Of a stretch of DNA of 64,000 nt, positions 23,901 to 32,470 are shown one piece after another (the stretch's first letter is position 1; every line of letters begins with the position of its first letter). The notes under the pieces are model-generated. The model did no database searches, was not told the origin of the DNA, and worked only from the letters and a program-made list of their open reading frames with translations. Source of the DNA: Mytilus galloprovincialis (Eukaryota; Mollusca; Bivalvia; Mytilida; Mytilidae); contig NC_134846.1 in assembly GCF_965363235.1 (NCBI RefSeq), positions 4,035,001 through 4,099,000 of the forward strand. Direction: 5' to 3'. A program made the translations under genes and the position numbers.

Positions 23901-25003
23901 ATTTAAGTCATTGATGCACATTTATTGGAAAATATAAAGAAAAATAATCCTGGTCTAAGAAATTCCATAATTGATATAATTTAGTTAATCAAATGTGGGA
24001 TGTGGAGGTATCCTTTAGTAAGTTGAGTCATATTCCTATGCAATACTCTCAGACTGCTAAGTACTATCCATACTGATCTGTGTCCACTATTGTTACTCTT
24101 GGTTTAATTATACAAAAGAAATTTGCAATTGAACTTTTACCATGACAATCATTCAATCTACTTATTTTCATCAATTTATTAAGTTATTTTCTTTTTTATA
24201 TAGGTAGACAAAGTTCAATTACACAAATCTCTGCAGTTTGTGAAGAACAGGAATTTAACAGATACGCAACTCCTACTCAAGAAATTTCAGAAGATGCATG
24301 TAGAGTGACAGGATTAAAGTTTAATACAGCGACAAATGAGCTCCTTTACAATGATGAACCAGTTTCACATAAACACCCACAGCAAGTTCTTTTAGATTTC
24401 ATACAGTTTTTAATGTCACTTTGTGCCAGTGACAAACACATTGTGCTTGCTGCTCATAACAATAGGCGATTTGACAGTATCATACTATTTAATCAATTAA
24501 AATTTTATAAATTATGGAATCATTTTTCAAGATATATTGTTGGATTCTGTGATACTTTACCTTTTTTCAAAATGTTGTATCCAGAATTTGAAAATTACAA
24601 GCAAGAGTATATTGCTCAGAAACTGTTGAATGAAGCTTATTCCGCTCACAACGCTTTAGATGATTGTAGAATGCTTATGTCTCTTGTAAAAAAGACGGAG
24701 AAAATTGATGTTCTCCTATCTGACTATTTTTACAGCAGTCACCAAGTTACATTTCAGGGTGTGCAACCGAATAAAGAGTCATTAGAACACTTGTTAAGAA
24801 ATAAGGTCCTCTATAGAACAATTTTCAAGAAACTTGAAGATTCAACATTGACTTACAATCATCTGAAAATTTCTTATCATAGAGATGGATTTGATGGTCT
24901 ATTTTATTTGTTGAGTGAAAAGACAGGCAGTGGAAAGGCCAGAATTAGTAACAATCGTCGAGTGATCCAAAAGATAGCTGACTTTTTTTCTAATGAAGAA
25001 TGA
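14424..25003 (+). CDS. Mutator-like transposase fused to DEDDh exonuclease (multi-exon gene)
   Basis: Seen: eight putative exons at 14424-14946, 18794-18976, 19610-19810, 20630-21411, 21976-22086, 22457-about 22547, 23198-23305 and 24204-25003, about 932 codons. Introns 1-5 and 7 have GT/AG ends and matching phases (1,1,1,0,0,1). In order: a Cys pair region (CSRC, CYNC; residues about 114-150), a DDE core with DGAYQRRG (D286), GDDDCTAF (D379) and NPNESF (E521), then DLETTGL (D660, E662), HNNRRFD (D757) and HNALDD (H815, D820). Known: these are the landmarks of the animal Mutator-like transposase domain and of DEDDh 3'-5' exonucleases. Inferred: one nuclear protein that binds DNA, cuts and joins strands, and trims 3' ends. 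It may be a transposon gene or a domesticated one; no terminal inverted repeats were found around it. Odd: in-frame TGA at codon 23 (14490), and an uncertain exon 6/7 junction. Confidence 0.75.
14490..14492 (+). other. In-frame TGA interrupting exon 1
   Basis: The codon after YNNR is TGA, yet the same frame is open both before it (from 14424) and after it for about 150 codons. A single C-to-T change of CGA would produce it. Alternatives: the true start is downstream; a short intron removes the stop (a GT lies at 14445 and an AG at 14619-14620); or this allele is dead. Confidence 0.7.
15119..15127 (+). repeat. Left target-site duplication GTGCAAGAG
   Basis: Perfect direct copy of 16227-16235, directly abutting the left inverted end of the intronic element. 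The preceding C is also shared, so the duplication could be 10 bp. Confidence 0.7.
15128..16226. mobile_element. Non-autonomous inverted-repeat element with 9-bp target duplication, in intron 1
   Basis: The left end (15128-about 15290) and right end (about 16086-16226) are inverted copies, matching over about 140 bases by eye. The left copy has an extra 16-base block that duplicates its own GTCGCCCCAC motif. GTGCAAGAG stands immediately outside both ends (15119-15127 and 16227-16235), a 9-bp direct repeat and so a likely target-site duplication. The interior is a minisatellite built on the same CTCGCCCCACTT motif. Known: 8-11 bp duplications, most often 9, are typical of Mutator-type elements. 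There is no coding capacity; short frames inside are repeat translations. Confidence 0.75.
15300..15960 (+). repeat. Minisatellite with CTCGCCCCACTTATGG core
   Basis: About nine copies of the core CCAACTCGCCCCACTTATGG followed by AAAAAGATGTTATCCC, a TATATAAGTTAAATTCCGTG stretch and AATATTACTCCTG. Unit length varies (about 73 bases when complete, shorter where the spacer is deleted). Entirely inside the inverted-repeat element, so it grew from the element's own end motif. Confidence 0.8.
16227..16235 (+). repeat. Right target-site duplication GTGCAAGAG
   Basis: Second copy of the 9-bp direct repeat, directly abutting the right inverted end of the intronic element. Confidence 0.7.
16236..18793 (+). 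other. Rest of intron 1: repeats only
   Basis: Holds a reverse fragment of repeat family B (16570-16685), a small inverted repeat around GATGAGTCC/GGACTCATC (16998-17062), a poly-C run of 13 at about 17864-17876, an old dispersed repeat ending in a GGCAGCCATGGC block (17720-18060) whose relative sits in intron 2 (19380-19570), and a forward family B copy (18535-18730). No coding sequence was seen. Confidence 0.6.
18535..18730 (+). repeat. Dispersed repeat family B, forward copy
   Basis: Begins GATATAGGAAGATGTGG, then GAGTGCCAATGAGACAAC, continues with ATAGGTCAATGTACGG and ends near CATCAGATTCC. Same family as the copies at 1735, 37540, 41700, 54711, 55328 and others listed. It looks like a short non-autonomous mussel element; a copy inside intron 1 shows the gene has existed long enough to gather insertions. 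Confidence 0.7.
18794..18976 (+). CDS. Exon 2 of the transposase-exonuclease gene
   Basis: Acceptor TTTCAG at 18788-18793, donor GTGAGT at 18977. The split Gly codon (G from exon 1, GT here) gives ATGMYHSGIG, which matches the conserved segment upstream of the catalytic core in Mutator-like domains, where a GKG/SG motif and a 'NLP' follow; here SLNLPNVSES is present. The rest (about residues 176-235) is predicted helical and acidic. Phase 1 in and phase 1 out; the last T joins GT of exon 3 to make Cys236. Confidence 0.75.
19610..19810 (+). CDS. Exon 3: first catalytic Asp of the DDE core
   Basis: Acceptor TTTTTTCATTTCAG ends at 19609; donor GTAACT begins at 19811. After a Ser/Thr-rich linker, the end reads SADGAYQRRGSGRCYNSLS, the equivalent of the D-G-x-W/Y-Q-x-R-G block holding the first catalytic Asp (codon 19759-19761, about residue 286) of animal Mutator-like transposases. 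The last G pairs with GA of exon 4 to complete the Gly of NSLSG. Confidence 0.8.
20165..20290 (-). repeat. Family B fragment in intron 3
   Basis: Reverse orientation: TTGGCTTTGTTCATTG, GTACAGTGACCTATAATTG, GAGAGTTGTCTCATG and ATACCACATCTTC in the usual order. Diverged, with internal deletions. Confidence 0.6.
20630..21411 (+). CDS. Exon 4: main catalytic part of the Mutator-like transposase domain
   Basis: Acceptor TTTTTGTAG ends at 20629; donor GTACTA begins at 21412. Although the frame is open from an ATG at 20581, the splice site and protein match place the exon start at 20630 (GTASMIGKKTGKVVGYS). Family landmarks in order: GKV-GY segment; CRKC with HKCRKNWCGSAKSME (zinc-coordinating and GSAxxME block); TLIGDDDCTAF with the second catalytic Asp (about D379); a helical insert with NRLHKIK; HDGCGDWC; and NPNESFNNTV with the catalytic Glu (about E521). 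Length and order match the family. No stop or frameshift was seen across 260 codons, which suggests selection or recent activity. Confidence 0.85.
21575..21765 (+). repeat. Family B variant in intron 4
   Basis: AAGAAGATATGGTATGATTG, CCAATGAGACAACTCTCCA, GGCCTTCAACAATGAGCC, GCTATAAAAGGC in order. Belongs to the same variant subfamily as 11580-11770 (shared CATACCGC/CATACTGC-TAGT segment and GACAATGTAAAACAATTC). Confidence 0.65.
21976..22086 (+). CDS. Exon 5: post-catalytic helical segment
   Basis: Acceptor TTTTTTTAG ends at 21975; donor GTTTGA begins at 22087; 37 codons, phase 0 on both sides. Encodes VHEELGLSPG followed by a Lys/Arg-rich stretch ending KTKEFK. In animal Mutator-like proteins this region follows the catalytic Glu as a basic helix. 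The donor is weak beyond the GT, but both phases agree with the neighbours. Confidence 0.65.
22457..22547 (+). CDS. Exon 6: end of the transposase domain (3' boundary uncertain)
   Basis: Acceptor ATATTTTACAG ends at 22456. The frame reads LQRLKLKSQRSSETRSHE then EGDTYCSN, matching the basic helix plus EGxTY motif that closes the animal Mutator-like domain. The next exon needs a phase-1 donor here. The GT donors at 22541, 22552 and 22567 give the wrong phase. The phase-compatible options are a non-canonical GC donor at 22548 (shown) or GT at 22503, which would delete EGDTY. A missed mini-exon is also possible. Confidence 0.5.
23198..23305 (+). CDS. Exon 7: linker and Exo I motif of the DEDDh exonuclease
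   Basis: Acceptor GTATATTTTAG ends at 23197; donor GTATGA begins at 23306. After an acidic linker (DAQEPDLTVIPGPSED) comes VVVFYDLETTGL, the canonical Exo I motif with D660 and E662 as metal ligands. The final A joins GT of exon 8 to encode Ser, giving DLETTGLSRQSSITQI, which fits the family without a gap. Confidence 0.75.
24204..25003 (+). CDS. Exon 8: Exo II and Exo III motifs and C-terminal tail
   Basis: Acceptor TTTTTTATATAG ends at 24203; the open frame runs to TGA 25001-25003. SSITQISAV continues the core strand. LAAHNNRRFDSIIL is Exo II (D757) and AHNALDDCRML is Exo III with the H-x4-D spacing (H815, D820) that defines DEDDh rather than DEDDy enzymes. About 105 residues follow, helical in character, with LKISYHRDGFDGLF and a basic GKARISNNRR segment. 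This tail resembles those after exonuclease-like domains in transposon-derived animal proteins, including the PML-type C-terminal domain (from memory, unverified). No AATAAA lies in the next 200 bases. Confidence 0.8.
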
Positions 25004-25500
25004 TGTTATTACTGTATACAGTGACTATACACATGAATATGTATTGATAAATAGGGCAGCATTTAATATTTATACATGCGCTTTAAACAAAATAGGGGTT
25101 TACTGTTCTACCTCTGTCTGTGCCATAAATATATTTTGTTTAATTTTTTGAGGAACTTGAAGACGAGGATTTCTGATATTTTATTTCAGGGTTTATAAGT
25201 AAGTTTTAACCTGTGATGCATTTTAAGATTCCCCACTCAACAACTTCCTGTTTAACAAAATTAGTATGATTTTACACATGATAGCCAAGTTGATATTTTT
25301 TTTGTCACATTTTTCTCAGAAACTACTATATAAGTCAGCAATACCATGTGATTCTTTTTCAGATTCATCAATCAACAACATCCCTTTTATCTTACACTTG
25401 TATCATTTCACACATGATAGCAATGTGGAAAATTTTAGTTACATTTTATAAGGAAATATTCAGGTGGGGGTATCATTTTACCTGCATCACGGTATGTAAT
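25004..25500 (+). other. 3' flank of the gene
   Basis: No further exon or AATAAA close to the stop. TTTTACACATGATAGCCAAG (25270) and TTTCACACATGATAGCAATG (25406) look like two units of an old repeat. Confidence 0.4.
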
Positions 25501-25529
25501 TCTGTCTGTCTATTAATCTTTCGACAATG

Positions 25530-26080
25530 ATTTCTTCGCTTCTATGAGAGGGAATGATTTTATATGAAGCCCAGAGCTTGATCATGGAGAGTTGTAAGCA
25601 TTTTTTTTATCTGGTATGCAGCCAAATTAATTACTCAGTTTAAAGTATGACTGCTGAATGTACAAGGAAATTATTTTTGTAAAGTTTTCTTGGCTTTTAT
25701 GAAAGGGGATGATTCTATATTTGGCCCAAAGCTTGAAAATATTGAGTTGTAACGATTAAGCAGTTTTTAGATCTGCAGTTCAGCCACTTTGTGTTTGCTG
25801 ATAGTTTGAAATGTAACTACTCATTGTACAAGGTAAAAGTTTGTCTTCAAAATTGTCTAAGCTTCTATGAAAGGGAATAATTTCATATTTGGTCCAGAAT
25901 AGACTCCAGATCTTAACATGTTGAGTGCAATAATTAGATCTTCAGTACAGGAACTTCCTGTAAGAGAGTAGTTTGAAATTTTACTACCAATTGTATTTGT
26001 GTATAAGGAAAATTTGTGAACAAAATTTTCTTGGCTTCTCTACAAGACAATCATTTTATATTTGTTAACCTTTTGTAAAT
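25530..26080 (+). repeat. Degenerate tandem repeat of about 155-175 bases
   Basis: Four unit starts resemble CTTCTATGAAAGGGAATGAT (about 25539, 25694, 25862, 26034), each followed by ATATTTGGCCCA-type and TTGAGTTGTAA-type blocks and, before the next unit, TACAAGGAAA. Strongly diverged, non-coding. Confidence 0.55.
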
Positions 26081-28640
26081 TTGTGTAATACTAATGGATA
26101 TCTTGGATAAACCAGTAGGAAAACTTGAATCACATTTTCCTGGGTGACCATCTGTTCAGTTTATATTGATAAGGTATGCTTGGAAGGATGGGTACGTCAA
26201 TAAACGCCTTTGCCAAAACTGCTTCCCTAATATAGTCATGCGCAGTACACATGAAAAGAATTTGAGGTCTGAAGAAAGATAAAATTTGGAAAACAAATAT
26301 TAAAAATGTATCAATTAATAATTATCAGAATTTAGCACATTTTTTTAGAACGTGGTTGCTTTGTAATCTGGTCTCAGACTCACAAATTCAACATAAAAGC
26401 CCTCTTTTTTGTTTGTAAGTTTAGGACTCCGTCCAGTAAATAAGTTTAATCCTATAATGTTGCACAAAAATTACAATTTCATTTGATTTCAGTTATCAAC
26501 CTTATGTTTTAGGGACTTTAAAAATCTGTTCATAAACATATATAGTTACCTTGTTTTCATTGTTGAATTTATGTTATTTGTTATATTGTTAATATTGAAA
26601 TTATTAAATACTCAATCAGTAAGAGATTGTTTTTTTATTATGTTTATCTGGCATAGAAACAAAAAAATAGATCAGGGAGTGTTAGTTCTGTCTGTAGTAA
26701 TGAACATTGTTGGAACAAATGCATGAAGTCATCACCAAGTCTCCCGGGTGCAGCAGATATAAACAAATAAGAAGATGTGGTATGATTACGAATGAAACCG
26801 ATTCAGCTACAAAGGCTCACAATATGATCTGCACTGAATGACATTGGAATTGACTACTGACAGTCTGCTCCATATTGCCTCAAAAACATTTAAAAAAAAC
26901 AGTTGAATACAATGGCTCAGCAAAATTTCAAGATAAATGATATGACAGAAAAAAAAAGACTCGTCATTCCCAGAGAGGAGTTCACACGGCCTTAAAAGTA
27001 CCCAAGCCTCCAGGCTATAAAGACCAGCTTTTAATGATTTCAACAGGATTCTGTATGAGATATCTGTTTTTATAGTTGAACCCTCACAAGTTTATATATA
27101 TACGTCTACTAAAAGTAGGGGATTATAGTGTAAAGATCTCTGTGTCCGACAGTCCATTGGTACAAAGTCTGGTTGAACTGCAGGTAGAAGTTATTTTATT
27201 TTACCATAAAGGATTGTGCTATGATATCATTATGAAAACTTTATATAAACCTATAGGCATCAGAGTATAAATAATATCATTTTGGTATTTAACCCTTCTA
27301 ATCAACTTCACGGTTCATTGATTATGTAAAAAAGGTATTGCATTACATTTTATTTTTTTTAGATATTCAATTTGTGTTTTGAGATGTTCCCCATTAAGAT
27401 TTTTAACCAATATTTCCATTTGCAAGTCTTAACTAGGAATCTACTTTTTTCAAATAAAGTGCAATTCAATTCCTATTGATCTTTTCTATTTGTAAAATAA
27501 ATAAAAAAAAGTTTTGAGATTCTCCCTTCAAAAATGTCAAACCCAATAAACCAAGTTTTTTTTATTTTTTTCAACTCAAATGCATTCTTTTATGTATGTA
27601 TTATAAGTTTGTTTTATTTACATTTACATATTTCTTTTCAATTATTTTTGATTATTAGATTTTTGCTTGTGAAGATATGATAATAAATGACTTGAAATTA
27701 TGCACCCCCCTCCACCCCCCTCCTTGTGAAATTTTACCTTTTAAGTATGTTTTTTTAATTAATAATTACAGTTTTGTTGATCCGGGATAACAAAGAGACA
27801 ACTTATTACATTTTTAAAAATTAATTTTGGATATTTTGAGTGATATCTTGATTTTCTTTTAAAAAAATGGTAAAATGTAGGTTTTGAGAGCCCCCCCTAT
27901 AAAAATTTTCCACCGCAACACCTGGTTTTCTGACTTTGAATGGAAAGAGTGATGTTTGATGCATGTCATATGTGAAAAACAAAATTAGTTATTGAACAGT
28001 TTTTTTTTAAATTCACTTTTAGTTCATTTCAGGGCAATTTTTACTATATATCCATTATAATATTAGCCCTATTTTAGCATGTCCCTCCCGTTACTACAAT
28101 AAAGGTAAGGTATATATTTTTTTAGCTTAATCCATTCATTATACATATATAGGAATTGAGGAAAAAATTCAGACATAGTTATTGGTCAGATTTTTCATAA
28201 TTCTTTTAGATTGGGCCTCGTTAAGACCTTAATATACTAATATAAATGTAAATAAAGTCCGAGTCATCCTTTTCCCGCCAATTTTTAAAAGTTAGTTTTA
28301 AGTATCTCAAAAAGGAGCTCCATGACCTATCCACATTTATAGCTTATTTTTGTTCCTTTAATAATACCATTTTGACTTAAAGTCTCAATTTTTTTTTTTT
28401 TTTTTAATTTTTAAAGTTTCACCTTAGTACATCCTTGAGTGAAACAAGCATAGAAGTGGGTCAAACCAATATGCAACACCAAAATACATAAATTCTTACG
28501 CACCAGGATGCCCAAATTAAATGGTAAATGTTAAGTATTTCTCAATACTAACATAATATAAATCAAATAAAAATATAAAAGTTCAAAACACATTTTGTAT
28601 CATGAAATTGTCTTCATATATTTAGTGCTTTAGAGTGTGT
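26081..28640. other. Unassigned AT-rich sequence
   Basis: No gene recognised. Contains a family B scrap (26770-26805), C-rich runs at 27705-27722 and 27889-27897, and a long T run at about 28388-28406. Confidence 0.4.
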
Positions 28641-28650
28641 AATGTTTGAA

Positions 28651-28651
<1 letters not shown>

Positions 28652-28710
<59 letters not shown>
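28652..28710. repeat. (TA)n microsatellite
   Basis: Imperfect TA tract interrupted once by ACATA. Confidence 0.85.
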
Positions 28711-28714
<4 letters not shown>

Positions 28715-28789
28715 ATTAGGATTAAAGTCCTGTCCGGTAATTTTGTCATTTTAAAGTTATATTTAACATTGCCATAAAAGCGGGAGGTT

Positions 28790-29032
28790 TGGCATGCCAA
28801 AACACCAGGTTCTTAAAATATCCTGTACCAAGTCAGGGAAATGGCTTTGTTATATTCTAGTTCGTTTCTGTGTGTGTTACATTTTAATGTTTTGTTTCTG
28901 TTGTGTCGTAATTCTCTTCTTATAATTAATGTGTTTCCCTCAGTTTTAGTTTGTAACCCGAATTTTGTTTTTTTCTCAATCGATTTATGAATTTCGAAAG
29001 TAATATACCACTGTTGCCTTTATTTTATAGAG
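28790..29032 (+). repeat. Dispersed repeat with TCGATTTATGAATTTC end
   Basis: CCTGTACCAAGTCAGGG, CTAGTTCGTTTCTGTG, then TCAATCGATTTATGAATTTC and CCACTGTTGCCTTTATTTT; the 3' part matches 13385-13432. Confidence 0.5.
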
Positions 29033-29670
29033 TTGGCGAGAATCACCAAATATATATTGGGCATTTTATTAATTAAGCAGTCATATTGACTATACTCTCG
29101 AAACTTAACGTTGCATATCAATGCTTCAATACACAAACTTTGTATATCAAAAAGAACCATTTTGAAGAGTGCTTTTTTATGATCTTAAATGATAACTCAT
29201 AGCCAATTCGGACTTATCCAATAAGCACCATGCATGACCATGATTATTATAATGCATGTTTAACTTTGTATATTAAAACAAACACCCGCAAAGCTGTTAA
29301 AATAGACTTTAAAGGGATTCATGACGTGTTACCAATAATTATTTCAAAATTCTTCGTTATCACGTAGTTAGTGTTTAGTCTTGTGAATATATGTAGTTGC
29401 ACCTAATGCTTGAATGATAAAAGCGTATAAGATGTCGGTAACATTTTTAAAAGAGAAATTCGGAAGCGATTGTGGAATAAATAGATAAAATATCGGACAC
29501 ATTTGCGTGACTTTAACACCTACAAAGTATAGGATAGTAGGCAAAATTTTATGGTATTAGGCTAATAACGATATAACATACAATTAGGTTTAATGCATTT
29601 CAGAAATTCTGATTAACCGAGATATTCTAAAATGCAACATATATATGACTGCATTTCCTTTTCTTGACAA

Positions 29671-30111
29671 TTTATTAACCAACTAAGTACATTATTGCCA
29701 AAAATGACTGGTTATTAAAAATAACATATTTTCTGTAATGGCCCTGTTTTTCTGTAATGGCCCTGTTTTTTTCTGTAATGGCCCTGTTTTTTTTTTGTAA
29801 TGGCCCTGTTTTTCTGTAATGGCCCTGTTTTTTTTCTGTAATGGCCCTGTTTTTCTGTAATGGCCCTGTATTAATGCCCGGTTTGTCTGTATAAAGCACA
29901 GTAAGGGTTTTTAATAAGTTAATAAAATTAAGTTGTAAAGAGTATAATACGTTTTTGTATTTTATTTAATTTAGTAACCAGCAACCAACATTAAAAAAAC
30001 ATATATAGGGATCACCGATCCTCCTGTTTTTCAACACATAACTTCTGTCAACTTAATATCTTGAATATTTGGTATATTAACACATACACTGTTATTCAGT
30101 TGGTTAATAAA
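29671..30111. mobile_element. Possible insertion with 14-bp inverted ends
   Basis: TTTATTAACCAACT (29671-29684) is the reverse complement of AGTTGGTTAATAAA (30098-30111). The segment lies where the paralogous locus at about 12890 has no corresponding sequence, and contains the minisatellite. No coding capacity. Confidence 0.4.
29732..29870 (+). repeat. Minisatellite, TGTAATGGCCCTGTTTTT unit
   Basis: Seven copies of CTGTAATGGCCCTGT separated by T runs of different length. The 74-codon minus-strand frame over it is a repeat translation. The motif TAATGGCCCTGTTATA also occurs in the hairpin at 30122-30282. Confidence 0.85.
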
Positions 30112-30121
30112 TGTATTAAGA

Positions 30122-30282
30122 AATGGGTGTTTTTATAATGGCTCTGTTATATGTTCTTGGTCAGTAATAATGGCCTCGGATGTCTGTAATGGACCTCGGC
30201 GTTGCCTCGGGCCATTACAGACTTCCTCGACCATTATAACAGACCTTGGACATATAACAGGGCCATTATAAAAACACCCATT
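30122..30282. mobile_element. Foldback hairpin, 161 bases
   Basis: The left arm begins AATGGGTGTTTTTATAATGG and the right arm ends CCATTATAAAAACACCCATT. Arms of about 78 bases pair with scattered mismatches around the loop GACCTCGGCGTTGCCTCGGG. Same TAATGGCCCTGT motif as the nearby minisatellite. Confidence 0.7.
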
Positions 30283-30500
30283 CATTAATACTATAATTAA
30301 AACGAGGCATGGAAAAACAAGCGAAAGTTTTGATTGAACTTGATATTTTATGGATGTAGCATATAAATATTGTTATTTTAAAGGTTTGCTAGCTGTAGAA
30401 CATGTGAATATTTTCAGTATAAAATTCTTCCAAGATTTGAACATATAATGTGTTTGTGTTTCGGTCAATGCCTGTACATCCCAATATACATTTGTAATTA

Positions 30501-31849
30501 CAGAAAGTAACACTAAATATTTGCACGATTATGCCGCGCGAAAAGGATGAGTCAGCCTACATGTAGCATCAAGTAAAAATGAAATTTAAATAGTCGACCC
30601 TTTGTAGAATTTAATTTAATATGTTCAGTTATTTATAAGATCAACTGGTAAGCAACTCTCTGCTTGCGAAATAGCAGAAGTTTTTTTTAAACGTGACTAC
30701 GAAATCTGATAATCACGCGAAGTTAAGAAAAAATATATATTTTAATTGTATACGATAAATAAATGTTACCATTGCAGGAACTCTAAATTGTCCTATTTGA
30801 TCGCGTGAAAATATTTGAATCAAATCATAAGATATAAATGTGATATTCAACTAGTTACCACTACACGTTTAAAAAGCATCATTCATACTATCAAAAGGAA
30901 TGAACAGCCTTCAATGAGATACCAGCGAACCAGTTGCATTATTTCTACCGAAAGTATGAGATTTTTTTCATTGCTATATACATGATATAGGTTACGAAAG
31001 CTTTATAAACTAAATAGTTAAAACAGATATCCGGAACTTAAAATATAATTATATTGAGTGATGAATGCAACTGTTTGCTTGACTTTATAAGCAAACAATC
31101 ACCTTTCTACAAATCTGACAGATGTTTAAACAATAAGCTATCTTTTGATCCAAATAGAAGCTTAATTTCTGATATCATAGCGTTTAGAACACAGAACATC
31201 AAATAATCTTCTAATGATTTAATATCTGGGACAGAAATATCAATATTAATATGCGAACTTTTATATTCTTGATTAAAATTCCATTTTCTCTATTAAAGTT
31301 TGATTTACTTTATAATCGAAATTAAGGAATAGGATTTTTTCCCTCGATGTGATTCGAACACTTTTTAAATGAAATGCAATGTTATTTAAGCAATTTTCGA
31401 TTGCAAAATATCTCCAATAAACAAATGTTTTTTTATTTATTCCAGATGAAAATGCATGTAGTATTTTTATATTCTGTACGGACATCTTCAGAAAATGTGT
31501 AATGTATTTGTACTTTTAGAAGCAGCCCAAAAGAACGCGAAATTGCTTGACAGTGTTTCATCTATTTCGTAACCATTATTCGTACCGTTGATTGAATATT
31601 ATTCGTTGGATAAATGTTTTCGTTGATTTTGTTTATACAGATGACCCACGGGTTTTGATCAACACATAACAAATTCTCTATAAGCTTGTATGGAGTCTTT
31701 GACAAAACCACAAAATTAAATCTCTTCAAAAATGAAAGTTTTCCTTAAACACCGAAAATATATGAATTAATCGTATTTAAGTGTACCTGCAAACATTGTT
31801 TAACTGTCAATAAATCAGAAGTGACAATGTTTTAACAAGGACTACGAAT
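30501..31849. other. Unassigned AT-rich sequence
   Basis: No gene, array or mobile element recognised. Confidence 0.4.
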
Positions 31850-32470
31850 GTGACCTTACAGTTCACGAGCAATGGTAGATTTCAAGATTGTATCTCCGAA
31901 TGTCCCTTGTTACGATTGGTCATATATCTCCAAACGTATTCAAGTACCTATACATCTTATACGACAAAATTATTTTTATGTCTACCTGTGCGAATTTCAA
32001 ACGCGCAATTTTACACCAGTAATGAAAACCTTCTTTCATTTATGGGTAGACTTTACATAGATAAATTCAGCCGTATAGGAAAAGCAAAATGAGAATGTTG
32101 AATTTGATGTATGCCTTTTTGTGCTACTTTGTTACATTTGTTGTTTATGTAGTGATATTAAGATGATAACACAGTATTGACTGTTGTACCCCTATTTTTG
32201 ACATTTTTACTCTTTGAGTATGTTTGTTTTGTTCTTGCATCGTTGACAATGTAATGGAATTTGATGCGACTGTCATACAAGTGAGAGGTTTAGCTAGCTA
32301 TAAAACCAGGTTCAATCCACCATTTTCTACATTAGAAAATGCCTGTACCAAGTCAGGAATATGACAGTTGTTATCCATTCGTTTGATGTGCTTAGACTTT
32401 TGATTTTGCCTTTCGATTTTTGATTTTCCTTTTTGAATTTTCCTCGGAGTTCAGTATTTTTGTGTTTTTA
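31850..32470 (-). mobile_element. Retroelement 3' region, second copy (reverse of 11195-11870)
   Basis: On the plus strand: TGTCTACCTGTGCGAATTTC, AAACGCGCAATTTTACACC (inverted match at 11838-11880), GAATTTGATGTATGCCTTTT (inverted match at about 11545-11565), then family A inverted (TGATGCGACTGTCATACAAG to CCTCGGAGTTCAGTATTTT). The shared order over 600 bases shows that family A and the neighbouring block belong to one element. The 62- and 80-codon frames here are not supported as genes. Confidence 0.6.

Larger units (their letters stand above)
29060..30500. repeat. Paralogous segment of the 8.6-13.1 kb flanks, interrupted at 29670-30290
   Basis: Co-linear with 8590-8970, with 11140-11195 (AATGATAAAAGCGTATAAG compare TACGATAAAAGTGAATTAG, then AGAGAAATTCGGAAG compare TGAGAAATTCAGAAA) and with 12700-13140. 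The 8.6 kb copy carries the satellite and retroelement insertions; this copy carries the minisatellite and hairpin. Confidence 0.5.

Noticed and set aside
14200..25200. Terminal inverted repeats bounding the transposase-exonuclease gene
   Set aside because: I compared the flanks by eye and found no convincing pair, so I do not claim that the gene lies within an intact transposon.
29675..29899. 74-residue protein rich in NRAITEK-type repeats
   Set aside because: Pure translation of the TGTAATGGCCCTGT minisatellite.
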